A stretch of DNA of 64,000 nucleotides from Salvia splendens (GCF_004379255.2 NC_056043.1:2108001-2172000); one strand, 5' to 3'; positions 32,951-45,593 are shown, numbered from the stretch's first letter. A program made the numbers and translations. Notes: a model not told the origin generated them from the letters alone.

Positions 32951-35791
32951 TGTGGGTGTGAGTCATCATAATGAACACACTAATAAGAGGGGAATCCCAT
33001 GTTAGATGATATTTAATTTATAAGTTGTAATATTAATTTATTTATAACATTATCATCACAATGTATTTTAGTGTAGTATTGTATATTATGCCATATTTGT
33101 ATATATATTTCCTTTATCTAATTTGTGGTTTGAAAATAAAGTTTCTTATAGTAGAGTCAAAAAATTGTTATGACTTGAGTTTTAAATGTTACTTAACTTT
33201 TTGTGTGATAAATTGTTTGTTTGAGTTTCGTTCTCAATATTTTTCTCAACCAAAATATTTGATTTTTATTATGCGAACATTAATGGGATTTGATTTAATA
33301 TTCATAAAAGTTAGTTGTAATCTCAAACTTACCATACATGCTTGTTAGTGAAATGAATTGAGTTATTCACATTTCATATATATAACAAATAAATTTCTAT
33401 GTAAGATACCCATTTGAAATTGTTATCAGTGAGTGTCTATGTATCAATTTTAGAGCAATAAAATACATAGATGCAATAGAAATTTTATGATAGTCAATTT
33501 TACTTATTCTTATAGTGATGCAATATATTTTTTTTTCAAAAAGTTATAAATTTATTTAAATTTAATTATATAATATACATATATTAAAATTATAAGAAAC
33601 CTTAATATAAAATATGGACTATGTCATAGATTTGACATATTGGCTATAAAACAAGCACATATCTCTACATCCGGTGTAACTCAAATCCCAATCGATTTAT
33701 CGAATGAAAAACGTCTTAACAGCTAAATTGTGATTTATCGTTACAAATACATTTTTTACTCATGTACTACCTTTTATATAAGGGATAATAGCAATTTAAA
33801 TCATGAAGTTTGGTTAAATTCTTGTTTAAAATTGAAATATTAAATTACGAAGTTTCAATTTTTCTCAATTGTCTCATATATGCATGCACAAATTGACATC
33901 TTTTTTTTATGTTAAAAACGATAATATTTCAATAAAATAAGAAGATAAATCAGAAATTAAAGGAATATCAAAGAAAAAAATAATTATTTTAATGAAACAC
34001 GTTGTTTAAATATCATATAAAGACGACATTTTGTGCATGGATGGGACAATTGAGAAAAATTGACACTCCGTGATTTAATATTCCAATTTCAAAGTTCATG
34101 GGACAGACCAGAATTTGACCAAACTTCATGTTTAGGACCCGTTTTATAGGTGATAAACCAAGGTTAAGGTTGGTGGGACCCACCACAATCCAATGTTTGA
34201 TACAAATTTTCAGCCTGGATAAATGCAATCCAAGGCCCGAAAAAAATTGCGGCGGCCCGCCAGGCCCGCGTGAATAGTGTCCGTTTTCACTATTGGGCTT
34301 AGTTAATGTGACCCACAAAATTTGTGGGTTTATTTTATCCTGTTGTGGGTTTATTTTATCCTACATAAATCCTACATTTGGCCCGAAAATTTTATCCTAT
34401 GTTAATCCTCTTGCTATAACCCACTCACTCTATAAAACGGGTCCTTAAAGGACTATTAACTCTTTATATTATGGTATCCAAGGACAATAAGGTCATTTCA
34501 TATTAAATGAAGAATGGGGTGTAATTTTGGTTAAGGGGATAAAGTCGTTGATTTGAAGCATAACCTATTTATTAAAAGTATCACACGCAAACCCCTTTTC
34601 ATCTTTATGCCATACTTAATCAACAATAATTATTAATTAATTACTTAATTCAATTTTAAGTAATCCACCCCACTATTGTGGTTCATCACTGCAAGACTAT
34701 TTATCTTAAACGGGGAAGTGTTAAATACATACTATTCCAACTTCTCAAAGTTAGTTAGCTAATTTGTCCTCTCTAAATCAATTTACAACACCTTACCACA
34801 TTGGAGTCTGGCACACTTTCTATAAAAGACAAATTTGGGTTTCAATACCCATGACTAGGGACAAAGTGTTATACGAAACTCATGGGTTGATTGAATAGCC
34901 CGTTAAATTTGGAAGGGTTAAAGTTGAAAATTTATAACTTGAAAAAATTTCAACCTCTTTAAACCGCATTGATGAATACCCAAAAGTCTACAAGTTGGTC
35001 CGTGCGACATCCAACCCACAATTATACTTTTTCTTAAAATTCATAAAACTGATTAATAGCGTGAGCCCTAAACCGTGTTGCTTATGCTTACCGACTGAAT
35101 TTACACCATTTGCATGTCCATTTAAGGTCTCTAACAACTAGGCGTTATCCAAGCAATGCCTAAGATCGAGATGCAAACTGATTCACTGAACCAAGATATA
35201 TGACGGATGCACAAGACAAATCCAAACATCGCTCGCGCAAGATACAATACAATCTCCTCAAACTAGAATTCTATGATTGAGACGCCGTCTCTCCCTGGTG
35301 TTAAGTCTTACATGGAGAATAAACCAGACATGCATTTGTGAACGGTAATTTTGACATAAAAGTAATTGATATTCACTGTTTTCCAGTGACCAAATCATTT
35401 CCTTTTCTTGAATTTGGACGCTCGTATATTTTAATTTAAAACTTTTTAAGTATTTTTTCTACCATATTGGATAAGGTAACAATCAGTGGTTGAAATGAGG
35501 AATATAAAATAACAGTATAAATTAATAATCAAGAATGCGACTGCTCTTTAAACGAGTTAGTTGGCCAACGTTAATTTTGGAGCTAAAAGCGTCGATTTGG
35601 ATAGATTAATTAAATGAGAGATCGTAACAGTACAATAAATATCTATCTTATCTCATTTCTTAATTTTCATTTCTTTCTATTCTCTCTCAAATCCATCCAA
35701 TTTCTTGAATTTCTTCACATGACTCCTATTTTCAACGAGAAATTCATTCGACAATCAATCCGCAGAGATTTCATCGTTGGAGAATGAAGAC
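32951..35791. other. Intergenic spacer
   Basis: AT-rich DNA without recognisable genes apart from the fold-back element at 33783-34140. A more mixed stretch at 34150-34450 carries GGCGGCCCGCCAGGCCCGCG and GTGGGTTTATTTTATCCT twice in tandem, but nothing I can name. Confidence 0.55.
33783..34140. mobile_element. Fold-back element with arms of about 100 bp
   Basis: The left arm (ATCATGAAGTTTGGTTAAATTCTTG, AATATTAAATTACGAAG, TCAATTTTTCTCAATTGTC) is mirrored at the right (GACAATTGAGAAAAATTGACA, CGTGATTTAATATTCCAATT, AGAATTTGACCAAACTTCAT). The two arms face each other around about 33960. There is no coding capacity. A decayed relative may lie at about 1460-1720. Confidence 0.75.
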
Positions 35792-35957
35792 ATGCCGGAG
35801 TTGCTTGGGGAGGCCACACATGTGGTGCAACGTGCAAGACTACATAGAGACAATGACAACAAAACGTTAAGACTCATGTACAACGAACGTACGTGCAATG
35901 AAAGTATAACAGTGTCGCACGATGTCTCTCAAACTTTATTTAAAATTAAATCGAGTG
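35792..35957 (+). pseudogene. Unrecognised ORF interrupted by the copia insertion
   Basis: From ATG 35792 (MPELLGEATHVVQRARLHRD...) the frame is open to the insertion site at 35957. Setting aside the element and one GAGTG copy, the frame continues into 41074 and stops about 17 codons later (TAG near 41122). The upstream sequence has a CT-rich leader-like look. The predicted 70-odd residues match no family I know. It may be a host exon or chance. Confidence 0.3.
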
Positions 35958-36153
35958 TGTTGGAAAGAAATCAAAGAAGAACCAAATCACAAGCAAATAT
36001 TCACGGAGATATGAAATTAATTGTAATTACCGTGCAATAAGGAAACGAGTACTAGGGTAAATCTTACCATATTTTGTAGAGGCTCCTCCCTATATAGAAC
36101 ATTGTAAATCCGTGACAATACTTAGAATTGAATAAAAAGAAAGCCTTTTAACA
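35958..36153 (+). repeat. Copia 5' LTR
   Basis: It begins TGTTGG and ends TTAACA. It contains a TATATAGAAC box at about 36092 and AATAAA near 36131, consistent with promoter and polyadenylation signals of the element. Confidence 0.96.
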
Positions 36154-36165
36154 TGGCATCAGAGC
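36154..36165 (+). other. Primer-binding site (initiator tRNA-Met)
   Basis: TGGCATCAGAGC follows the 5' LTR directly. The common plant copia form complementary to initiator tRNA-Met is TGGTATCAGAGC, so there is one T-to-C difference. Confidence 0.9.
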
Positions 36166-36230
36166 AAGGCTCAGAAATAATTTCATCATAGCCTTTGTTT
36201 ACCTCTCTCGACCTAAAGGCAGATTAAGCC

Positions 36231-39200
36231 ATGGCCGACGAAACCAAACCCCCAGTTCAAGACGACCACAAGCTACGGGTCAGCAAGAAAGTGACCGTGG
36301 CAGTAAAGCTCAACGGGACGAATTACTCCATATGGAGCCGACTCATGAAGATCCAAATCGGGAGTAGACGAGTACTCCGCCACATCAACGGCAGCCCGCC
36401 ACCACCCGAACCAGGGGCGGCTGGCTACACGGAGTGGGAGGAGACGGATTTAATCGTCTTCTCATGGATCCTTGACAATATCGAGACCGATATTGTCATC
36501 GACTTTGCTCACCACCAAACGGCGGAGGCGCTATGGAAGAGCCTAGCCGTGACTTTCGAAGCCACTTCGGATCCGTTCCTGCTATTCGACCTGGAGGAGA
36601 AGGTGGAAAACATTAAACAAGGAGAACAAAGTCTCGAGACGTATTGGCGACACCTACACGGAACCTGGATCGACGTGGACCAGTGTCAAGAAAAACCGGT
36701 CACGTGCTGTGACAAAGGAGTAGGGCAGTTCCGGAAATACATCGAGACACGCCGGCTATTCAAGTTTTTGACCGGCCTCAATCCAAAGTACGACCAGATG
36801 AAACGAGAAGTCCTCAAGGATCAACCATGGCCCTCAGCGGAGGTTGCATACGGCTGGATTAGACGAGAAGCCGCACGGCTAAGAATTATGCCGGCAACAA
36901 ACATCAACTCCAACACCGGTGCAATCAACGACGCTATATCATCATCGGGCAACGTCGGGCTCGGTTTTTCGGCCCGAAACCAGCAGCAACGAAGCGGACC
37001 ACCACAATACCGAACGGGAACGCCAAATGCCCCAAACCGCCGGCCATTCAAGCCCGACAAATCGAAGCTTTGGTGTTCTCACTGCGGAAAGCACAAGCAC
37101 ACCAAGGAGTCGTGCTTTCTTCTCGTCGGTTTTCCGGATTGGTGGGATGAGAACCAGAAATCCAAGGCGAGATTGGCTATTGGAGTAACCGAGAACGATG
37201 GAGGTACGCTCCCAGCGACCGGAGCGGGCAACTCCGAGGCCACCAGCACTCACGGCCGACCGGAAACGAGAGGCGGGGCGGCTGGGGAAGCAGCGGTCGC
37301 GGAATACAGAGGAGGCGGCGAGAGATTTGGAGGTACCGGGTTAGGGTTCTTTAACCCTAACCCCCTTTCACTCTCTACACTTAAGTCCCCCAAAACATTA
37401 AAATTGCATAATTTACCCCATACTTTGCAATTAGGCCCCCAGATTCATGATACCTTGCAATTAGGCTCCCAGAAACCTGGAAATACGAAAAACACCCTCC
37501 CAAATTCGAAAAACGCATTTATTAGCCCTAATTACTTTGCACCCCTTGAAAACACACATATTGCCTGCATGGCGAAAAATTCGCAGTGTAATACGGGTAG
37601 TGAGTGGATTTTTGATTGTGGGGCCACAGATACTATGACTCATGAAAGGAAAGATTTCTCTGTTTTTGATGGGACAATTAAAAGCCAGATTCAAACTGCT
37701 GATGGTGAATTTACGTCTGTGCATGGAAGTGGAACTATTGAAATTACTCCGAGTCTGAAACTTAAGAATTGTCTCTATGTGCCAAAATTGTCTCACAAAT
37801 TGATGTCTATTAGTCACGTGACTAAAGAGCTGAATTGTACTCTACTGATGCACCCGAATTTCTGTGTGTTACAGGATATCAGGACGAGGAGGATAATTGG
37901 GCGTGGCACTGAGCGTCAAGGACTCTATTATGTGGACGAGATAGCTCATCAAGGTGGCGCTGCGATGCTTGCTCACGGATCTGCTAGTAGGGAAGCTTGG
38001 TTGTGGCACCGAAGATTGGGTCATCCATCTGCGGGTTATTTTAAATTGCTTTTTCCCAAATTTTCGCATTTAAAAGACATTTCTTGTGAATCGTGTGTTT
38101 TTGCTAAGAATCATAGACAGTCGTTTAAATCCAATGATACACGAGTAAAAAACATTTTTTCTCTAGTTCATGCTGATGTGTGGGGCCCTGCGCCTATTAA
38201 TGGTGATCATGGTTTTAAATATTTCCTTCTGTTTGTTGATGATTGCACACGTGTGACCTGGGTGTATTTTCTGCGAAATAAATCTGAAGTGTTTGAAAAA
38301 TTTGTCATATTTTTTAAAATGATTCAAACACAATTTCACAAAACAGTGTCAATCCTTAGGTCGGATAACGGGAGGGAATTTGTCAACAAAGACATGGAAA
38401 TTTTTTTTTAAAAAACACGGGTTAGTGCACCAAACCTCATGTCCTTATACGCCAGAACAAAATGGGGTAGCTGAGAGAAAAAATAGAATTCTTCTTGAAA
38501 TAACTAGAGCTTTGTTTTTTGATTCCAATGTCCCCAAATTTCTTTGGCCGGAGGCAGTAGCTACCTCGGTCTATCTGGTAAACCGTCTTCCCACCAAAGT
38601 GCTTGATATGAAAACACCTCTCCAAGTCCTCACGAAACAAACAAAGGTCCCTGAACCCCTCACTCTTCCGCTCAAAATCTTTGGCTGTTCTATCTATGTG
38701 CATATCCCAAAACACGAACGAACTAAATTTTCTGCCTGCGCTGTAAAATGTGTCTTTCTTGGGTATGGGATAAATCAGAAAGGATATAGGTGCTATGATC
38801 CGTCATCTAGGAAAATAATCACCACTATGAATTGCAATTTTCTTGAGTCCGAGTATTTTTACCAAACCCAGCTTCGGGGTCAGGGGGAGAATGATGAAGT
38901 TAGGAATAGCCTAGGAAATGTAAATGGACCCCCAAGTTGGTTGGTGCCTCAATTAAGCAACTCCACCGTGGAACCAACAGAACAAGCTAGCGTCACCGCC
39001 GAGCAGGTCATGTCTGTTGTAGATCCTCCTCAGCCAACCGCGCCTCCATCCAATCCTCTTCCAGTGATATCTGAGGTAACTCCTGAATCCGATCCTGAGA
39101 ATACATCTATTACCGCTGACAATTCTGACACAGAGGAAGTCACTGCCGTCGATGGAGACACTGGCCGGTATATTCTTCCTCACCGCAGTACTCGAGGAGT

Positions 39201-40860
39201 TCCGCCAAGGAGGTACAGTCCGGAGAAGATCGGGGCTAAAAGCAGATACTCAGTAGCCAACCTTGCTAAAGCCAATCTCACCGAAATGGCTAAAGCATTC
39301 ACGGCCGCCCTATATGAAGAAGAAGAGATACCTCAAACAGCAGAAGAGGCTATGCAGATACCCCATTGGAGGAAAGCAATGATGGTGGAAATGAATGCCC
39401 TGACAAAAAGTGAAACATGGGACATATGTACCAAACCAGAAGGAGTGCGAGCCGTAGGATGCAGATGGGTCTTCACCATTAAGAGGAGACCTGATGGATC
39501 GATTGAAAGATACAAGGCGAGGTTAGTAGCTAAGGGGTACACTCAGACCTATGGGGTTGACTATGCAGAGACGTTCTCCCCAGTAGCCAAAATGAACACG
39601 ATCCGAGTCATGTTCTCTATTGCGGCCAACAAGGAGTGGCCCCTTCACCAGTTCGACGTTACTAATGCATTTCTACATGGAGAACTTTCAAAGCCAATAT
39701 ATATGGAAGCCCCACCAGGGTTCTCTGAAGATTTCAAGGGCGGACAAGTGTGTAAACTCAAGAAGACGCTATATGGATTGAAACAATCTCCTCGAGCATG
39801 GTTTGGGAGATTCACCGAAGTGATGAAGAAGTATGGGTACAAACAGAGTAACTCTGATCACACTCTGTTTCTAAAGAAAAGGGGAGGAAAGATCACCTGC
39901 CTGATCATCTACGTGGATGATATGATCCTCACCGGCGACGATGAGGAAGAAATCAAGATGTTAAGGCAGAACCTGTTCTCAGAGTTTCAGATGAAGGATC
40001 TCGGATTACTAAAGTATTTTCTGGGAATTGAGGTGTTGAGATCGAAGAAGGGGATCTTCATTAACCAAAGGAAGTATGTGCTCGACCTGCTAGCGGAAAC
40101 GGGGATGCTGGACTGCAAGCCAGCAGATACTCCTATGGTGCAGAATCATGGGCTACAGATAGTAGAAGGAGCAGAACCTACTCATCGTACGAGATACCAA
40201 CGCTTGGTTGGTAAGCTGATCTACTTGTCTCATACAAGGCCTGACATTGCATACGCAGTTGGAGTTGTGAGTCAATTCATGCACAAACCTCAGGCAGCTC
40301 ATTGGGAAGCAGCAATGCGGATCGTTCGATACCTAAAAGGAACTCCGGGGCATGGGGCGATGTTTAAGAAACATGGTCATATGGACATATACGGATTTAC
40401 AGATGCTGACTGGGCTGGAAACCCGAATGATCGAAAGTCAACCGCAGGGTACTTCACATTCGTTGGTGGAAATTTGGTCACCTGGCGAAGCAAGAAACAA
40501 AAGGTGGTAGCATTGTCAAGTGCTGAAGCAGAATTCCGAGGGATCAAAAGTGGATTGACTGAGATCCTGTGGTTAAAGAGGCTAATGACCGAGTTGGAGT
40601 TGGTAACTTCGGGACCCTGCAAACTGTTCTGTGATAACAAGGCAGCTATCAGTATATCTGAGAACCCAGTACAGCATGATCGAACGAAGCATGTTGACGT
40701 CGATCGACACTTCATCAAAGACAACATTGAAGCCAAAATTGTGGAACTACCGTTTGTCAGATCAGAAGACCAGCTAGCTGATATCCTCACCAAAGCAGTG
40801 GACTCTCGAAGCTTTCACGAAGTATTGGGCAAGTTAAGCTTGGATGATCCCCTCACTTAA
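36231..40860 (+). pseudogene. Copia gag-pol polyprotein with one frameshift in integrase
   Basis: Frame 1 runs from ATG 36231 to TAA 38409-38411; the frame starting before 38411 continues to 40860. Domains in order: gag with LNGTNYSIWSRLMKIQI; zinc knuckle CSHCGKHKHTKESC (about residue 281); aspartic protease FDCGATDTM (about 461); GAG-pre-integrase WLWHRRLGHPS; integrase with Asp in HADVWG, Asp in RSDNGREF and Glu in PEQNGVAERKNR. Reverse transcriptase (WVFTIKRRPDGSIERYKARL, YVDDMILTGD) and RNase H (TDADWAGNPNDRKSTAGY, KHVDVDRHF) follow. Order PR-IN-RT-RH is that of Ty1/copia. The break is at the T run 38401-38409 between the second integrase Asp and the Glu. One T fewer would join the frames, so it is a one-base insertion or a sequencing error. 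Confidence 0.95.
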
Positions 40861-40872
40861 CTTGAGGGGGAG
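40861..40872 (+). other. Polypurine tract
   Basis: CTTGAGGGGGAG abuts the 3' LTR and would prime plus-strand synthesis. Confidence 0.9.
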
Positions 40873-41068
40873 TGTTGGAAAGAAATCAAAGAAGAACCAA
40901 ATCACAAGCAAATATTCACGGAGATATGAAATTAATTGTAATTACCGTGCAATAAGGAAACGAGTACTAGGGTAAATCTTACCATATTTTGTAGAGGCTC
41001 CTCCCTATATAGAACATTGTAAATCCGTGACAATACTTAGAATTGAATAAAAAGAAAGCCTTTTAACA
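40873..41068 (+). repeat. Copia 3' LTR
   Basis: A 196-bp copy identical by eye to the 5' LTR, followed by the GAGTG target duplication. Confidence 0.96.
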
Positions 41069-41073
41069 GAGTG

Positions 41074-43723
41074 TAACAGATCCAGGAATTCAATCCATAA
41101 GGCTTAAGAATATATACTAGTATATAGAAATTTTAGGAGTTTAAGGAGGGCATGTATAAAGGAAATTAAGAAATTTAAAAAATTGAAGAATATAATAATA
41201 TAGTTTAACTAAAACATGTTGAGGTGGGGCATTTGTCCCTTATTCTCCTCATATAGATCCACCCCAAAGGTTGGATGAATTAATGTGAAAAAAATGCATT
41301 TAAATTGATATTTTGGTAAATCACAATAGAGATGGGCTAACAGTTTTCTTTAATTAATTTTGTTGGAAGCTACTTACATTTTCATTTATTGATGACAGCC
41401 ATAAAGTAAGAAGATAACGGCTACAACAACGGTTAACTGAGTATGGCATATATTTAAGATTTATTAAATGAGTGGTTTTCAATTATTTAGTTGCAACAAT
41501 TTATGCATATAGTAAAACTTAAACTCATGAGAATAATGCAGGGGTGTCTATTAATTATTTGCTTAATTCAAAAAACTCTATGCTAGTCACTAGCTTATAT
41601 ATGTGTGCATATATCATAATATAACTAATAAAATTGAGACACTACTATTTTTATATTAGGTCTAATCATAGTGGTATATCTCTTATCATAATTTCTGCTT
41701 TTATTAGTAATGAAATCAAGCAGGTTTAATATTAATTAACGACCTAGCTAGGTACATTATACAAGCCATTCATCCAATCATATGAAATTTAAAATTGTAA
41801 GATATTTTAAAAGAAATACTAGTAAATACATCATTTTATGCTAGTTGGTGAGAAGTATTAGTGAAACGTATCCATCACATGAATTCAATTAACAATTAAA
41901 GTATGATTTTCTTGATTAAATATTGATTGAGATAATACTTATAATAATAGTAAAAATATATTGATGTGATTCATGATTTTCAAAATTACATAATGATTTA
42001 GTTAATATGTTATTAATTGAGAATAATAATTATTATAATAATCATAAATCATGTACTATACTATAATAACAACTATTACTATAAATATTATTATTAATTG
42101 TGAATCACAATATCTGATATAATAATAAATATAATAAACAATAGATATATTAATCAAACCAATTATTATTATTATTTGTATTTCAATAAAAAGGGAAAAG
42201 TATTATGTACTTAAATATATAAAAATTCTGAAATTATAAAAGAGAATATCTAAAAAAAACTAGGGAAGTAAAATTCTTAAAAAATTATACCTACTACTTT
42301 CCTTATTTACAAAATCCATATTCTTTGTTGTCTTATAATATAAAAATCAGATAAAAACAACAATTTTAAAACACATTAATCAAATTATTTTTACAAATGA
42401 AAGGGTAAATGAGTAAAAAGGGTGGGAATAGGTCCACAGACAAAAAATGGCTGTCACTAACAATTCTAACACCATATAAATATTGGTATAACTGCAGTTA
42501 CAATTTTTATATATAATTTTAAAATAACAACCATTGAAATGTTATTACAGTGCCAGACTGTTTGAGAATTTCATAATTTGTTGTTTTGTTTTCTGTCCAT
42601 TCTCCACTTTGCAATTAGATGCTCATTTTGTTTATTCTATGTTTGGATGTCATTCCAAATCTAATTTTTATTGACACATCACCTATTTTCATATGCATCT
42701 CTTTTTCATTGTTTCAACACTTTTTCTAAACACAGCCAAACATTGCCCAATTGACTCAACAATCGTTCTGAAAATCTTTTATATTATTGGCATTAAGGGA
42801 TTTCATATATTGTTTATTATTGACTATTTCATGTTATAGATTCACTTTCTCTAATTAGAGTGCTTTACATGTTGCATATTTTAAATAGTCAATAAATATA
42901 ACTAATAAATGGTGCATTTGATAAAAAAACCGTGAGTTAAAGGATATTTGATGAAAAATGAAAGTTAGAAAATAGTCCTAAAATATAAGTACTCCATTAA
43001 TAATGATAAATATTAGTACTAGTACATAGATAGTTTAATTTTCTAATTTGGGCTTTGCGTACTGGGCCTCTCCACTACAGAAGCAAATTAAAGCCCAATT
43101 ATGATCAATTCACTTCTTAAACTTGTATTGCCCAACTTACTAATACGATAGAATTAGACTTGACATTAATTAGTAGAAGTTGAAGCTTAAAATAATTTGA
43201 GATGGAATCATGAAAGCTTAAGAATCGATTTAATAGCATACACAATAATATTAAAGTTGAATGCAATACCCAAACAGTAGTCTTTATGATTAATTCGAAG
43301 AGGAGATGGAAGTTGCCACACCATCTTGTTCAAAATATTTGGAGCATACATGATGAGAAATTATCCATTGTGGTTAGACAAACTATATTATAAGGCTAAC
43401 TCGGTTGCAGAATATTTGACAAGCTGTGTCAGGACATGTATGAAAACCATAAATTATGGTTCGAAATTTGTCATTTAGTAATAAATCCAAATCATATAAT
43501 CCATAAGTATGAACTATTTCTTTTTAGTCTCTTTCTGAAAAGTATGAACTTTCTAATTTTGGAAACTTTTTAATTATTTTTTCTTTCCATTTGTCTCTTA
43601 CTTTATCAATTATGCATTAAAATTTGTGCAGAACCAAATATTCATGCTTTTCAGGGATGGAGCTAGAGAGTATATTCGATCTGGTTAGACTATAAATTTC
43701 GTAAAACTACACCCTTTCTTCTA
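41074..43723. other. AT-rich intergenic spacer
   Basis: No gene, RNA or element could be supported over 2.6 kb. ATTATT/AATAAT-rich patches lie at 41930-42180. There may be unrecognised old transposon debris. Confidence 0.6.
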
Positions 43724-43965
43724 CTCCCTCCGTCCCTTAAATTTTATCAGATTTTTCCATCTTGTCCGTCCCACAAAATTTGTCACATTTCACTTTTTAC
43801 CATTTTCGATAGTGGATCACATATTCTAATAACTCATTCCAACTTACATTTTATTATAAAACTAATATATAAAGGGAGGTTCTACTCTCCACTAACCTTT
43901 TCAACTCACTTTTCATTACATTTCTTAAAATTCGTCTCCGGTCAAAGTGCGACAAAATTTAAGTT
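43724..43965. mobile_element. Stowaway-like MITE with decayed right end
   Basis: The left terminus TA|CTCCCTCCGTCCCTTAAATT is typical. GACAAAATTTAAG near 43951-43963 mirrors the inner part of the left arm (CTTAAATTTTATC), but the outer GGACGGAGGGAG is gone. No coding capacity. Confidence 0.7.
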
Positions 43966-43991
43966 TTGGTACTAGTAAATTTGATCAATAA

Positions 43992-45588
43992 GAGCATCGT
44001 TAACGGGGGAGGCCGGGCCGCAAAACGCGAGTCCCGGCCCATCCCACGCTTTGGATGGAGGAGAATCACTGCCCAGGCCGGTCCCGGGGCCGCATTTGTG
44101 GCTCTGTGATGGTCCCGCAGCCCGGCCTGGCCGGCGTTAATCGGGCACGGGCCGCATCCCGCGAGTCCCGGCCCAGCGTTACATGCTCTTCGGGCCGGGC
44201 CGCAAGTCCCCAAAAATTAATTTTTTTTCGATTTTGTGTCTATAAATACGAGACTATTGTGCATCATTCTTACGTGCATTATCCATTTCAATCCTCTATT
44301 ATACTCTTTGTTTCGGCATCAATGGATTGGTTCAACAGCGATGAACGTCAGATGGGCGAGTTCGTCAACTCGAACAATTGGTACATACCGGCATCGCCAC
44401 CATCGCAGCCGACGCCTAGTCCGGGAGTCGGTAGCAACGTCGACGTAACATCGCCGGTCAACACCGAAGAGTTCGAGATCAGTGAGACGGAGCCCGCTCA
44501 AGGGCGGGGCAAGGGCAAGGTCGGTGAGGAGGATGGGCCGAAGAAGTACAGTCCGCAAGAGACAATGTGGCTTGCGAGGAACTACGTCAACGTCGCCGAG
44601 GATCCTATCATCGGCAACCAGCAGTCCGACAAGATTTTCTGGGAGCGGATTGCTGAGAAGTATAACGATGGGCGTCCTAAAGGGTCGATCGAGCGTAGCT
44701 ACATGAAGCTGGGCAAGCATTGGGGTCGGGTCTAGGCGGATATGAGCAAGTGGAATGGAAAGTGGGCCAACGTAGTCCGGATGTGGCCGAGTGGGCACAG
44801 CGAGGCGGGCCTCGTCGAGAAGGCGAAGGAGGCGTTCTTCGCTGACGGGAAGAAGGCCTTCAAGTACTTCGACGTTTGGAAGCTCGTCGAGAAGAGCCCG
44901 AAGTACACCAGCGGTGCCGAGCCGACGGAAACTGGGGCGGCGAAGAGAACCAAAGTTTCCGCCTCCGGAAACTACTCTTCGAGCGAAGGAGGTCCGACGA
45001 TCGACCTCAACATGACGGACGACGACGTCTTCGGCTCCTCTCCTAGCATTCAGAGCCGCCCGATGGGAACAAAGGCGGCAAAGAGGAAAGCAAATGGGAA
45101 GGCAACTGCGAGCAACTCCGCTATGGTGCCACCGCCGATCAATCCGTCTCTGGATAAGATGTCCGACTCTTTGTCGGAGATGAGTATTACATGGCGGATG
45201 AGCTAGCTGACGGAGTTGACATCGAGGGATACCTCGACGATGTCGGAGTTCGATCTCGAGTTGCACCGTGAGATGATCGCCTACCTTTACGCCCAAATGA
45301 AGAAGTAGTAGTTGTGGCCCAGGTTTCTATGACTTATATTTTTAATTTGCTTTCTCTAGGATTTGTAATGTTAATTTCTATTGAACAATGCAATTTCCCA
45401 GTTTTTATTGTTCAACGTATTGCATTTACGAGTCAAATATGTTGAAGTTGTGAATAGTGTCAATTATTAGTTGCGGTCCAGGTTGTGGCCTGCAGGGTTA
45501 GAGCAGTTGGGGCCTGAGCCACAACTATAGAGGAATGATGACGTAGAGGGGACTTGGGGCCTGAAACCGGCCGGGGTTAATGATGCCC
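43992..45588 (+). mobile_element. PIF/Harbinger-like element carrying only ORF1
   Basis: The left terminus GAGCATCGTTAACGGGGGAG and the complement of the right terminus GGGCATCATTAACCCCGGCC are matched inverted repeats, flanked by TAA at 43989-43991 and 45589-45591. At 1597 bp it encodes one Myb/SANT-like ORF and no DDE transposase. GC-rich throughout its ends, it is a cousin of the element at 6721-13421. Confidence 0.88.
44322..45308 (+). pseudogene. Harbinger ORF1-type (Myb/SANT-like, NAM-associated) with two in-frame TAG stops
   Basis: From ATG 44322 (MDWFNSDERQMGEFVNSNNW) the frame is open but for TAG at 44733-44735 and TAG at 45204-45206, ending at TAG 45306-45308. Blocks match the hAT-split copy: DPIIGNQQSDKIFWERIAEK, RPKGSIERSYMKLGKHWGRV, FKYFDVWKLVEKSPKY, KRTKVSASGNYSS and RPMGTKAAKRKA. 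The SANT-like region would bind DNA and the C-terminal part is what databases call NAM-associated. Both premature stops could come from CAG by one C-to-T change. Present products would end inside the DNA-binding region. Confidence 0.85.
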
Positions 45589-45593
45589 TAATA

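Larger units (their letters stand above)
35958..41068 (+). mobile_element. Ty1/copia LTR retrotransposon, complete, very young
   Basis: Two 196-bp LTRs (TGTTGGAAAG...CCTTTTAACA) bound a 5111-bp element with a 5-bp duplication GAGTG at 35953-35957 and 41069-41073. Primer-binding site, gag-pol and polypurine tract are all in place. Reading the two LTRs side by side I find no difference, which implies insertion too recent for mutations to accumulate. Confidence 0.97.

Noticed and set aside
36821..37253. Minus-strand ORFs inside copia gag
   Set aside because: Antisense shadows of the gag coding region.
41930..42180. ATTATT-rich region examined as a CRISPR- or satellite-like array
   Set aside because: No regular period or conserved unit; simple AT-rich DNA.
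44319..45296. 325-codon minus-strand ORF
   Set aside because: Antisense shadow of the ORF1-type gene on +, His/Arg/Leu-rich, no domain.
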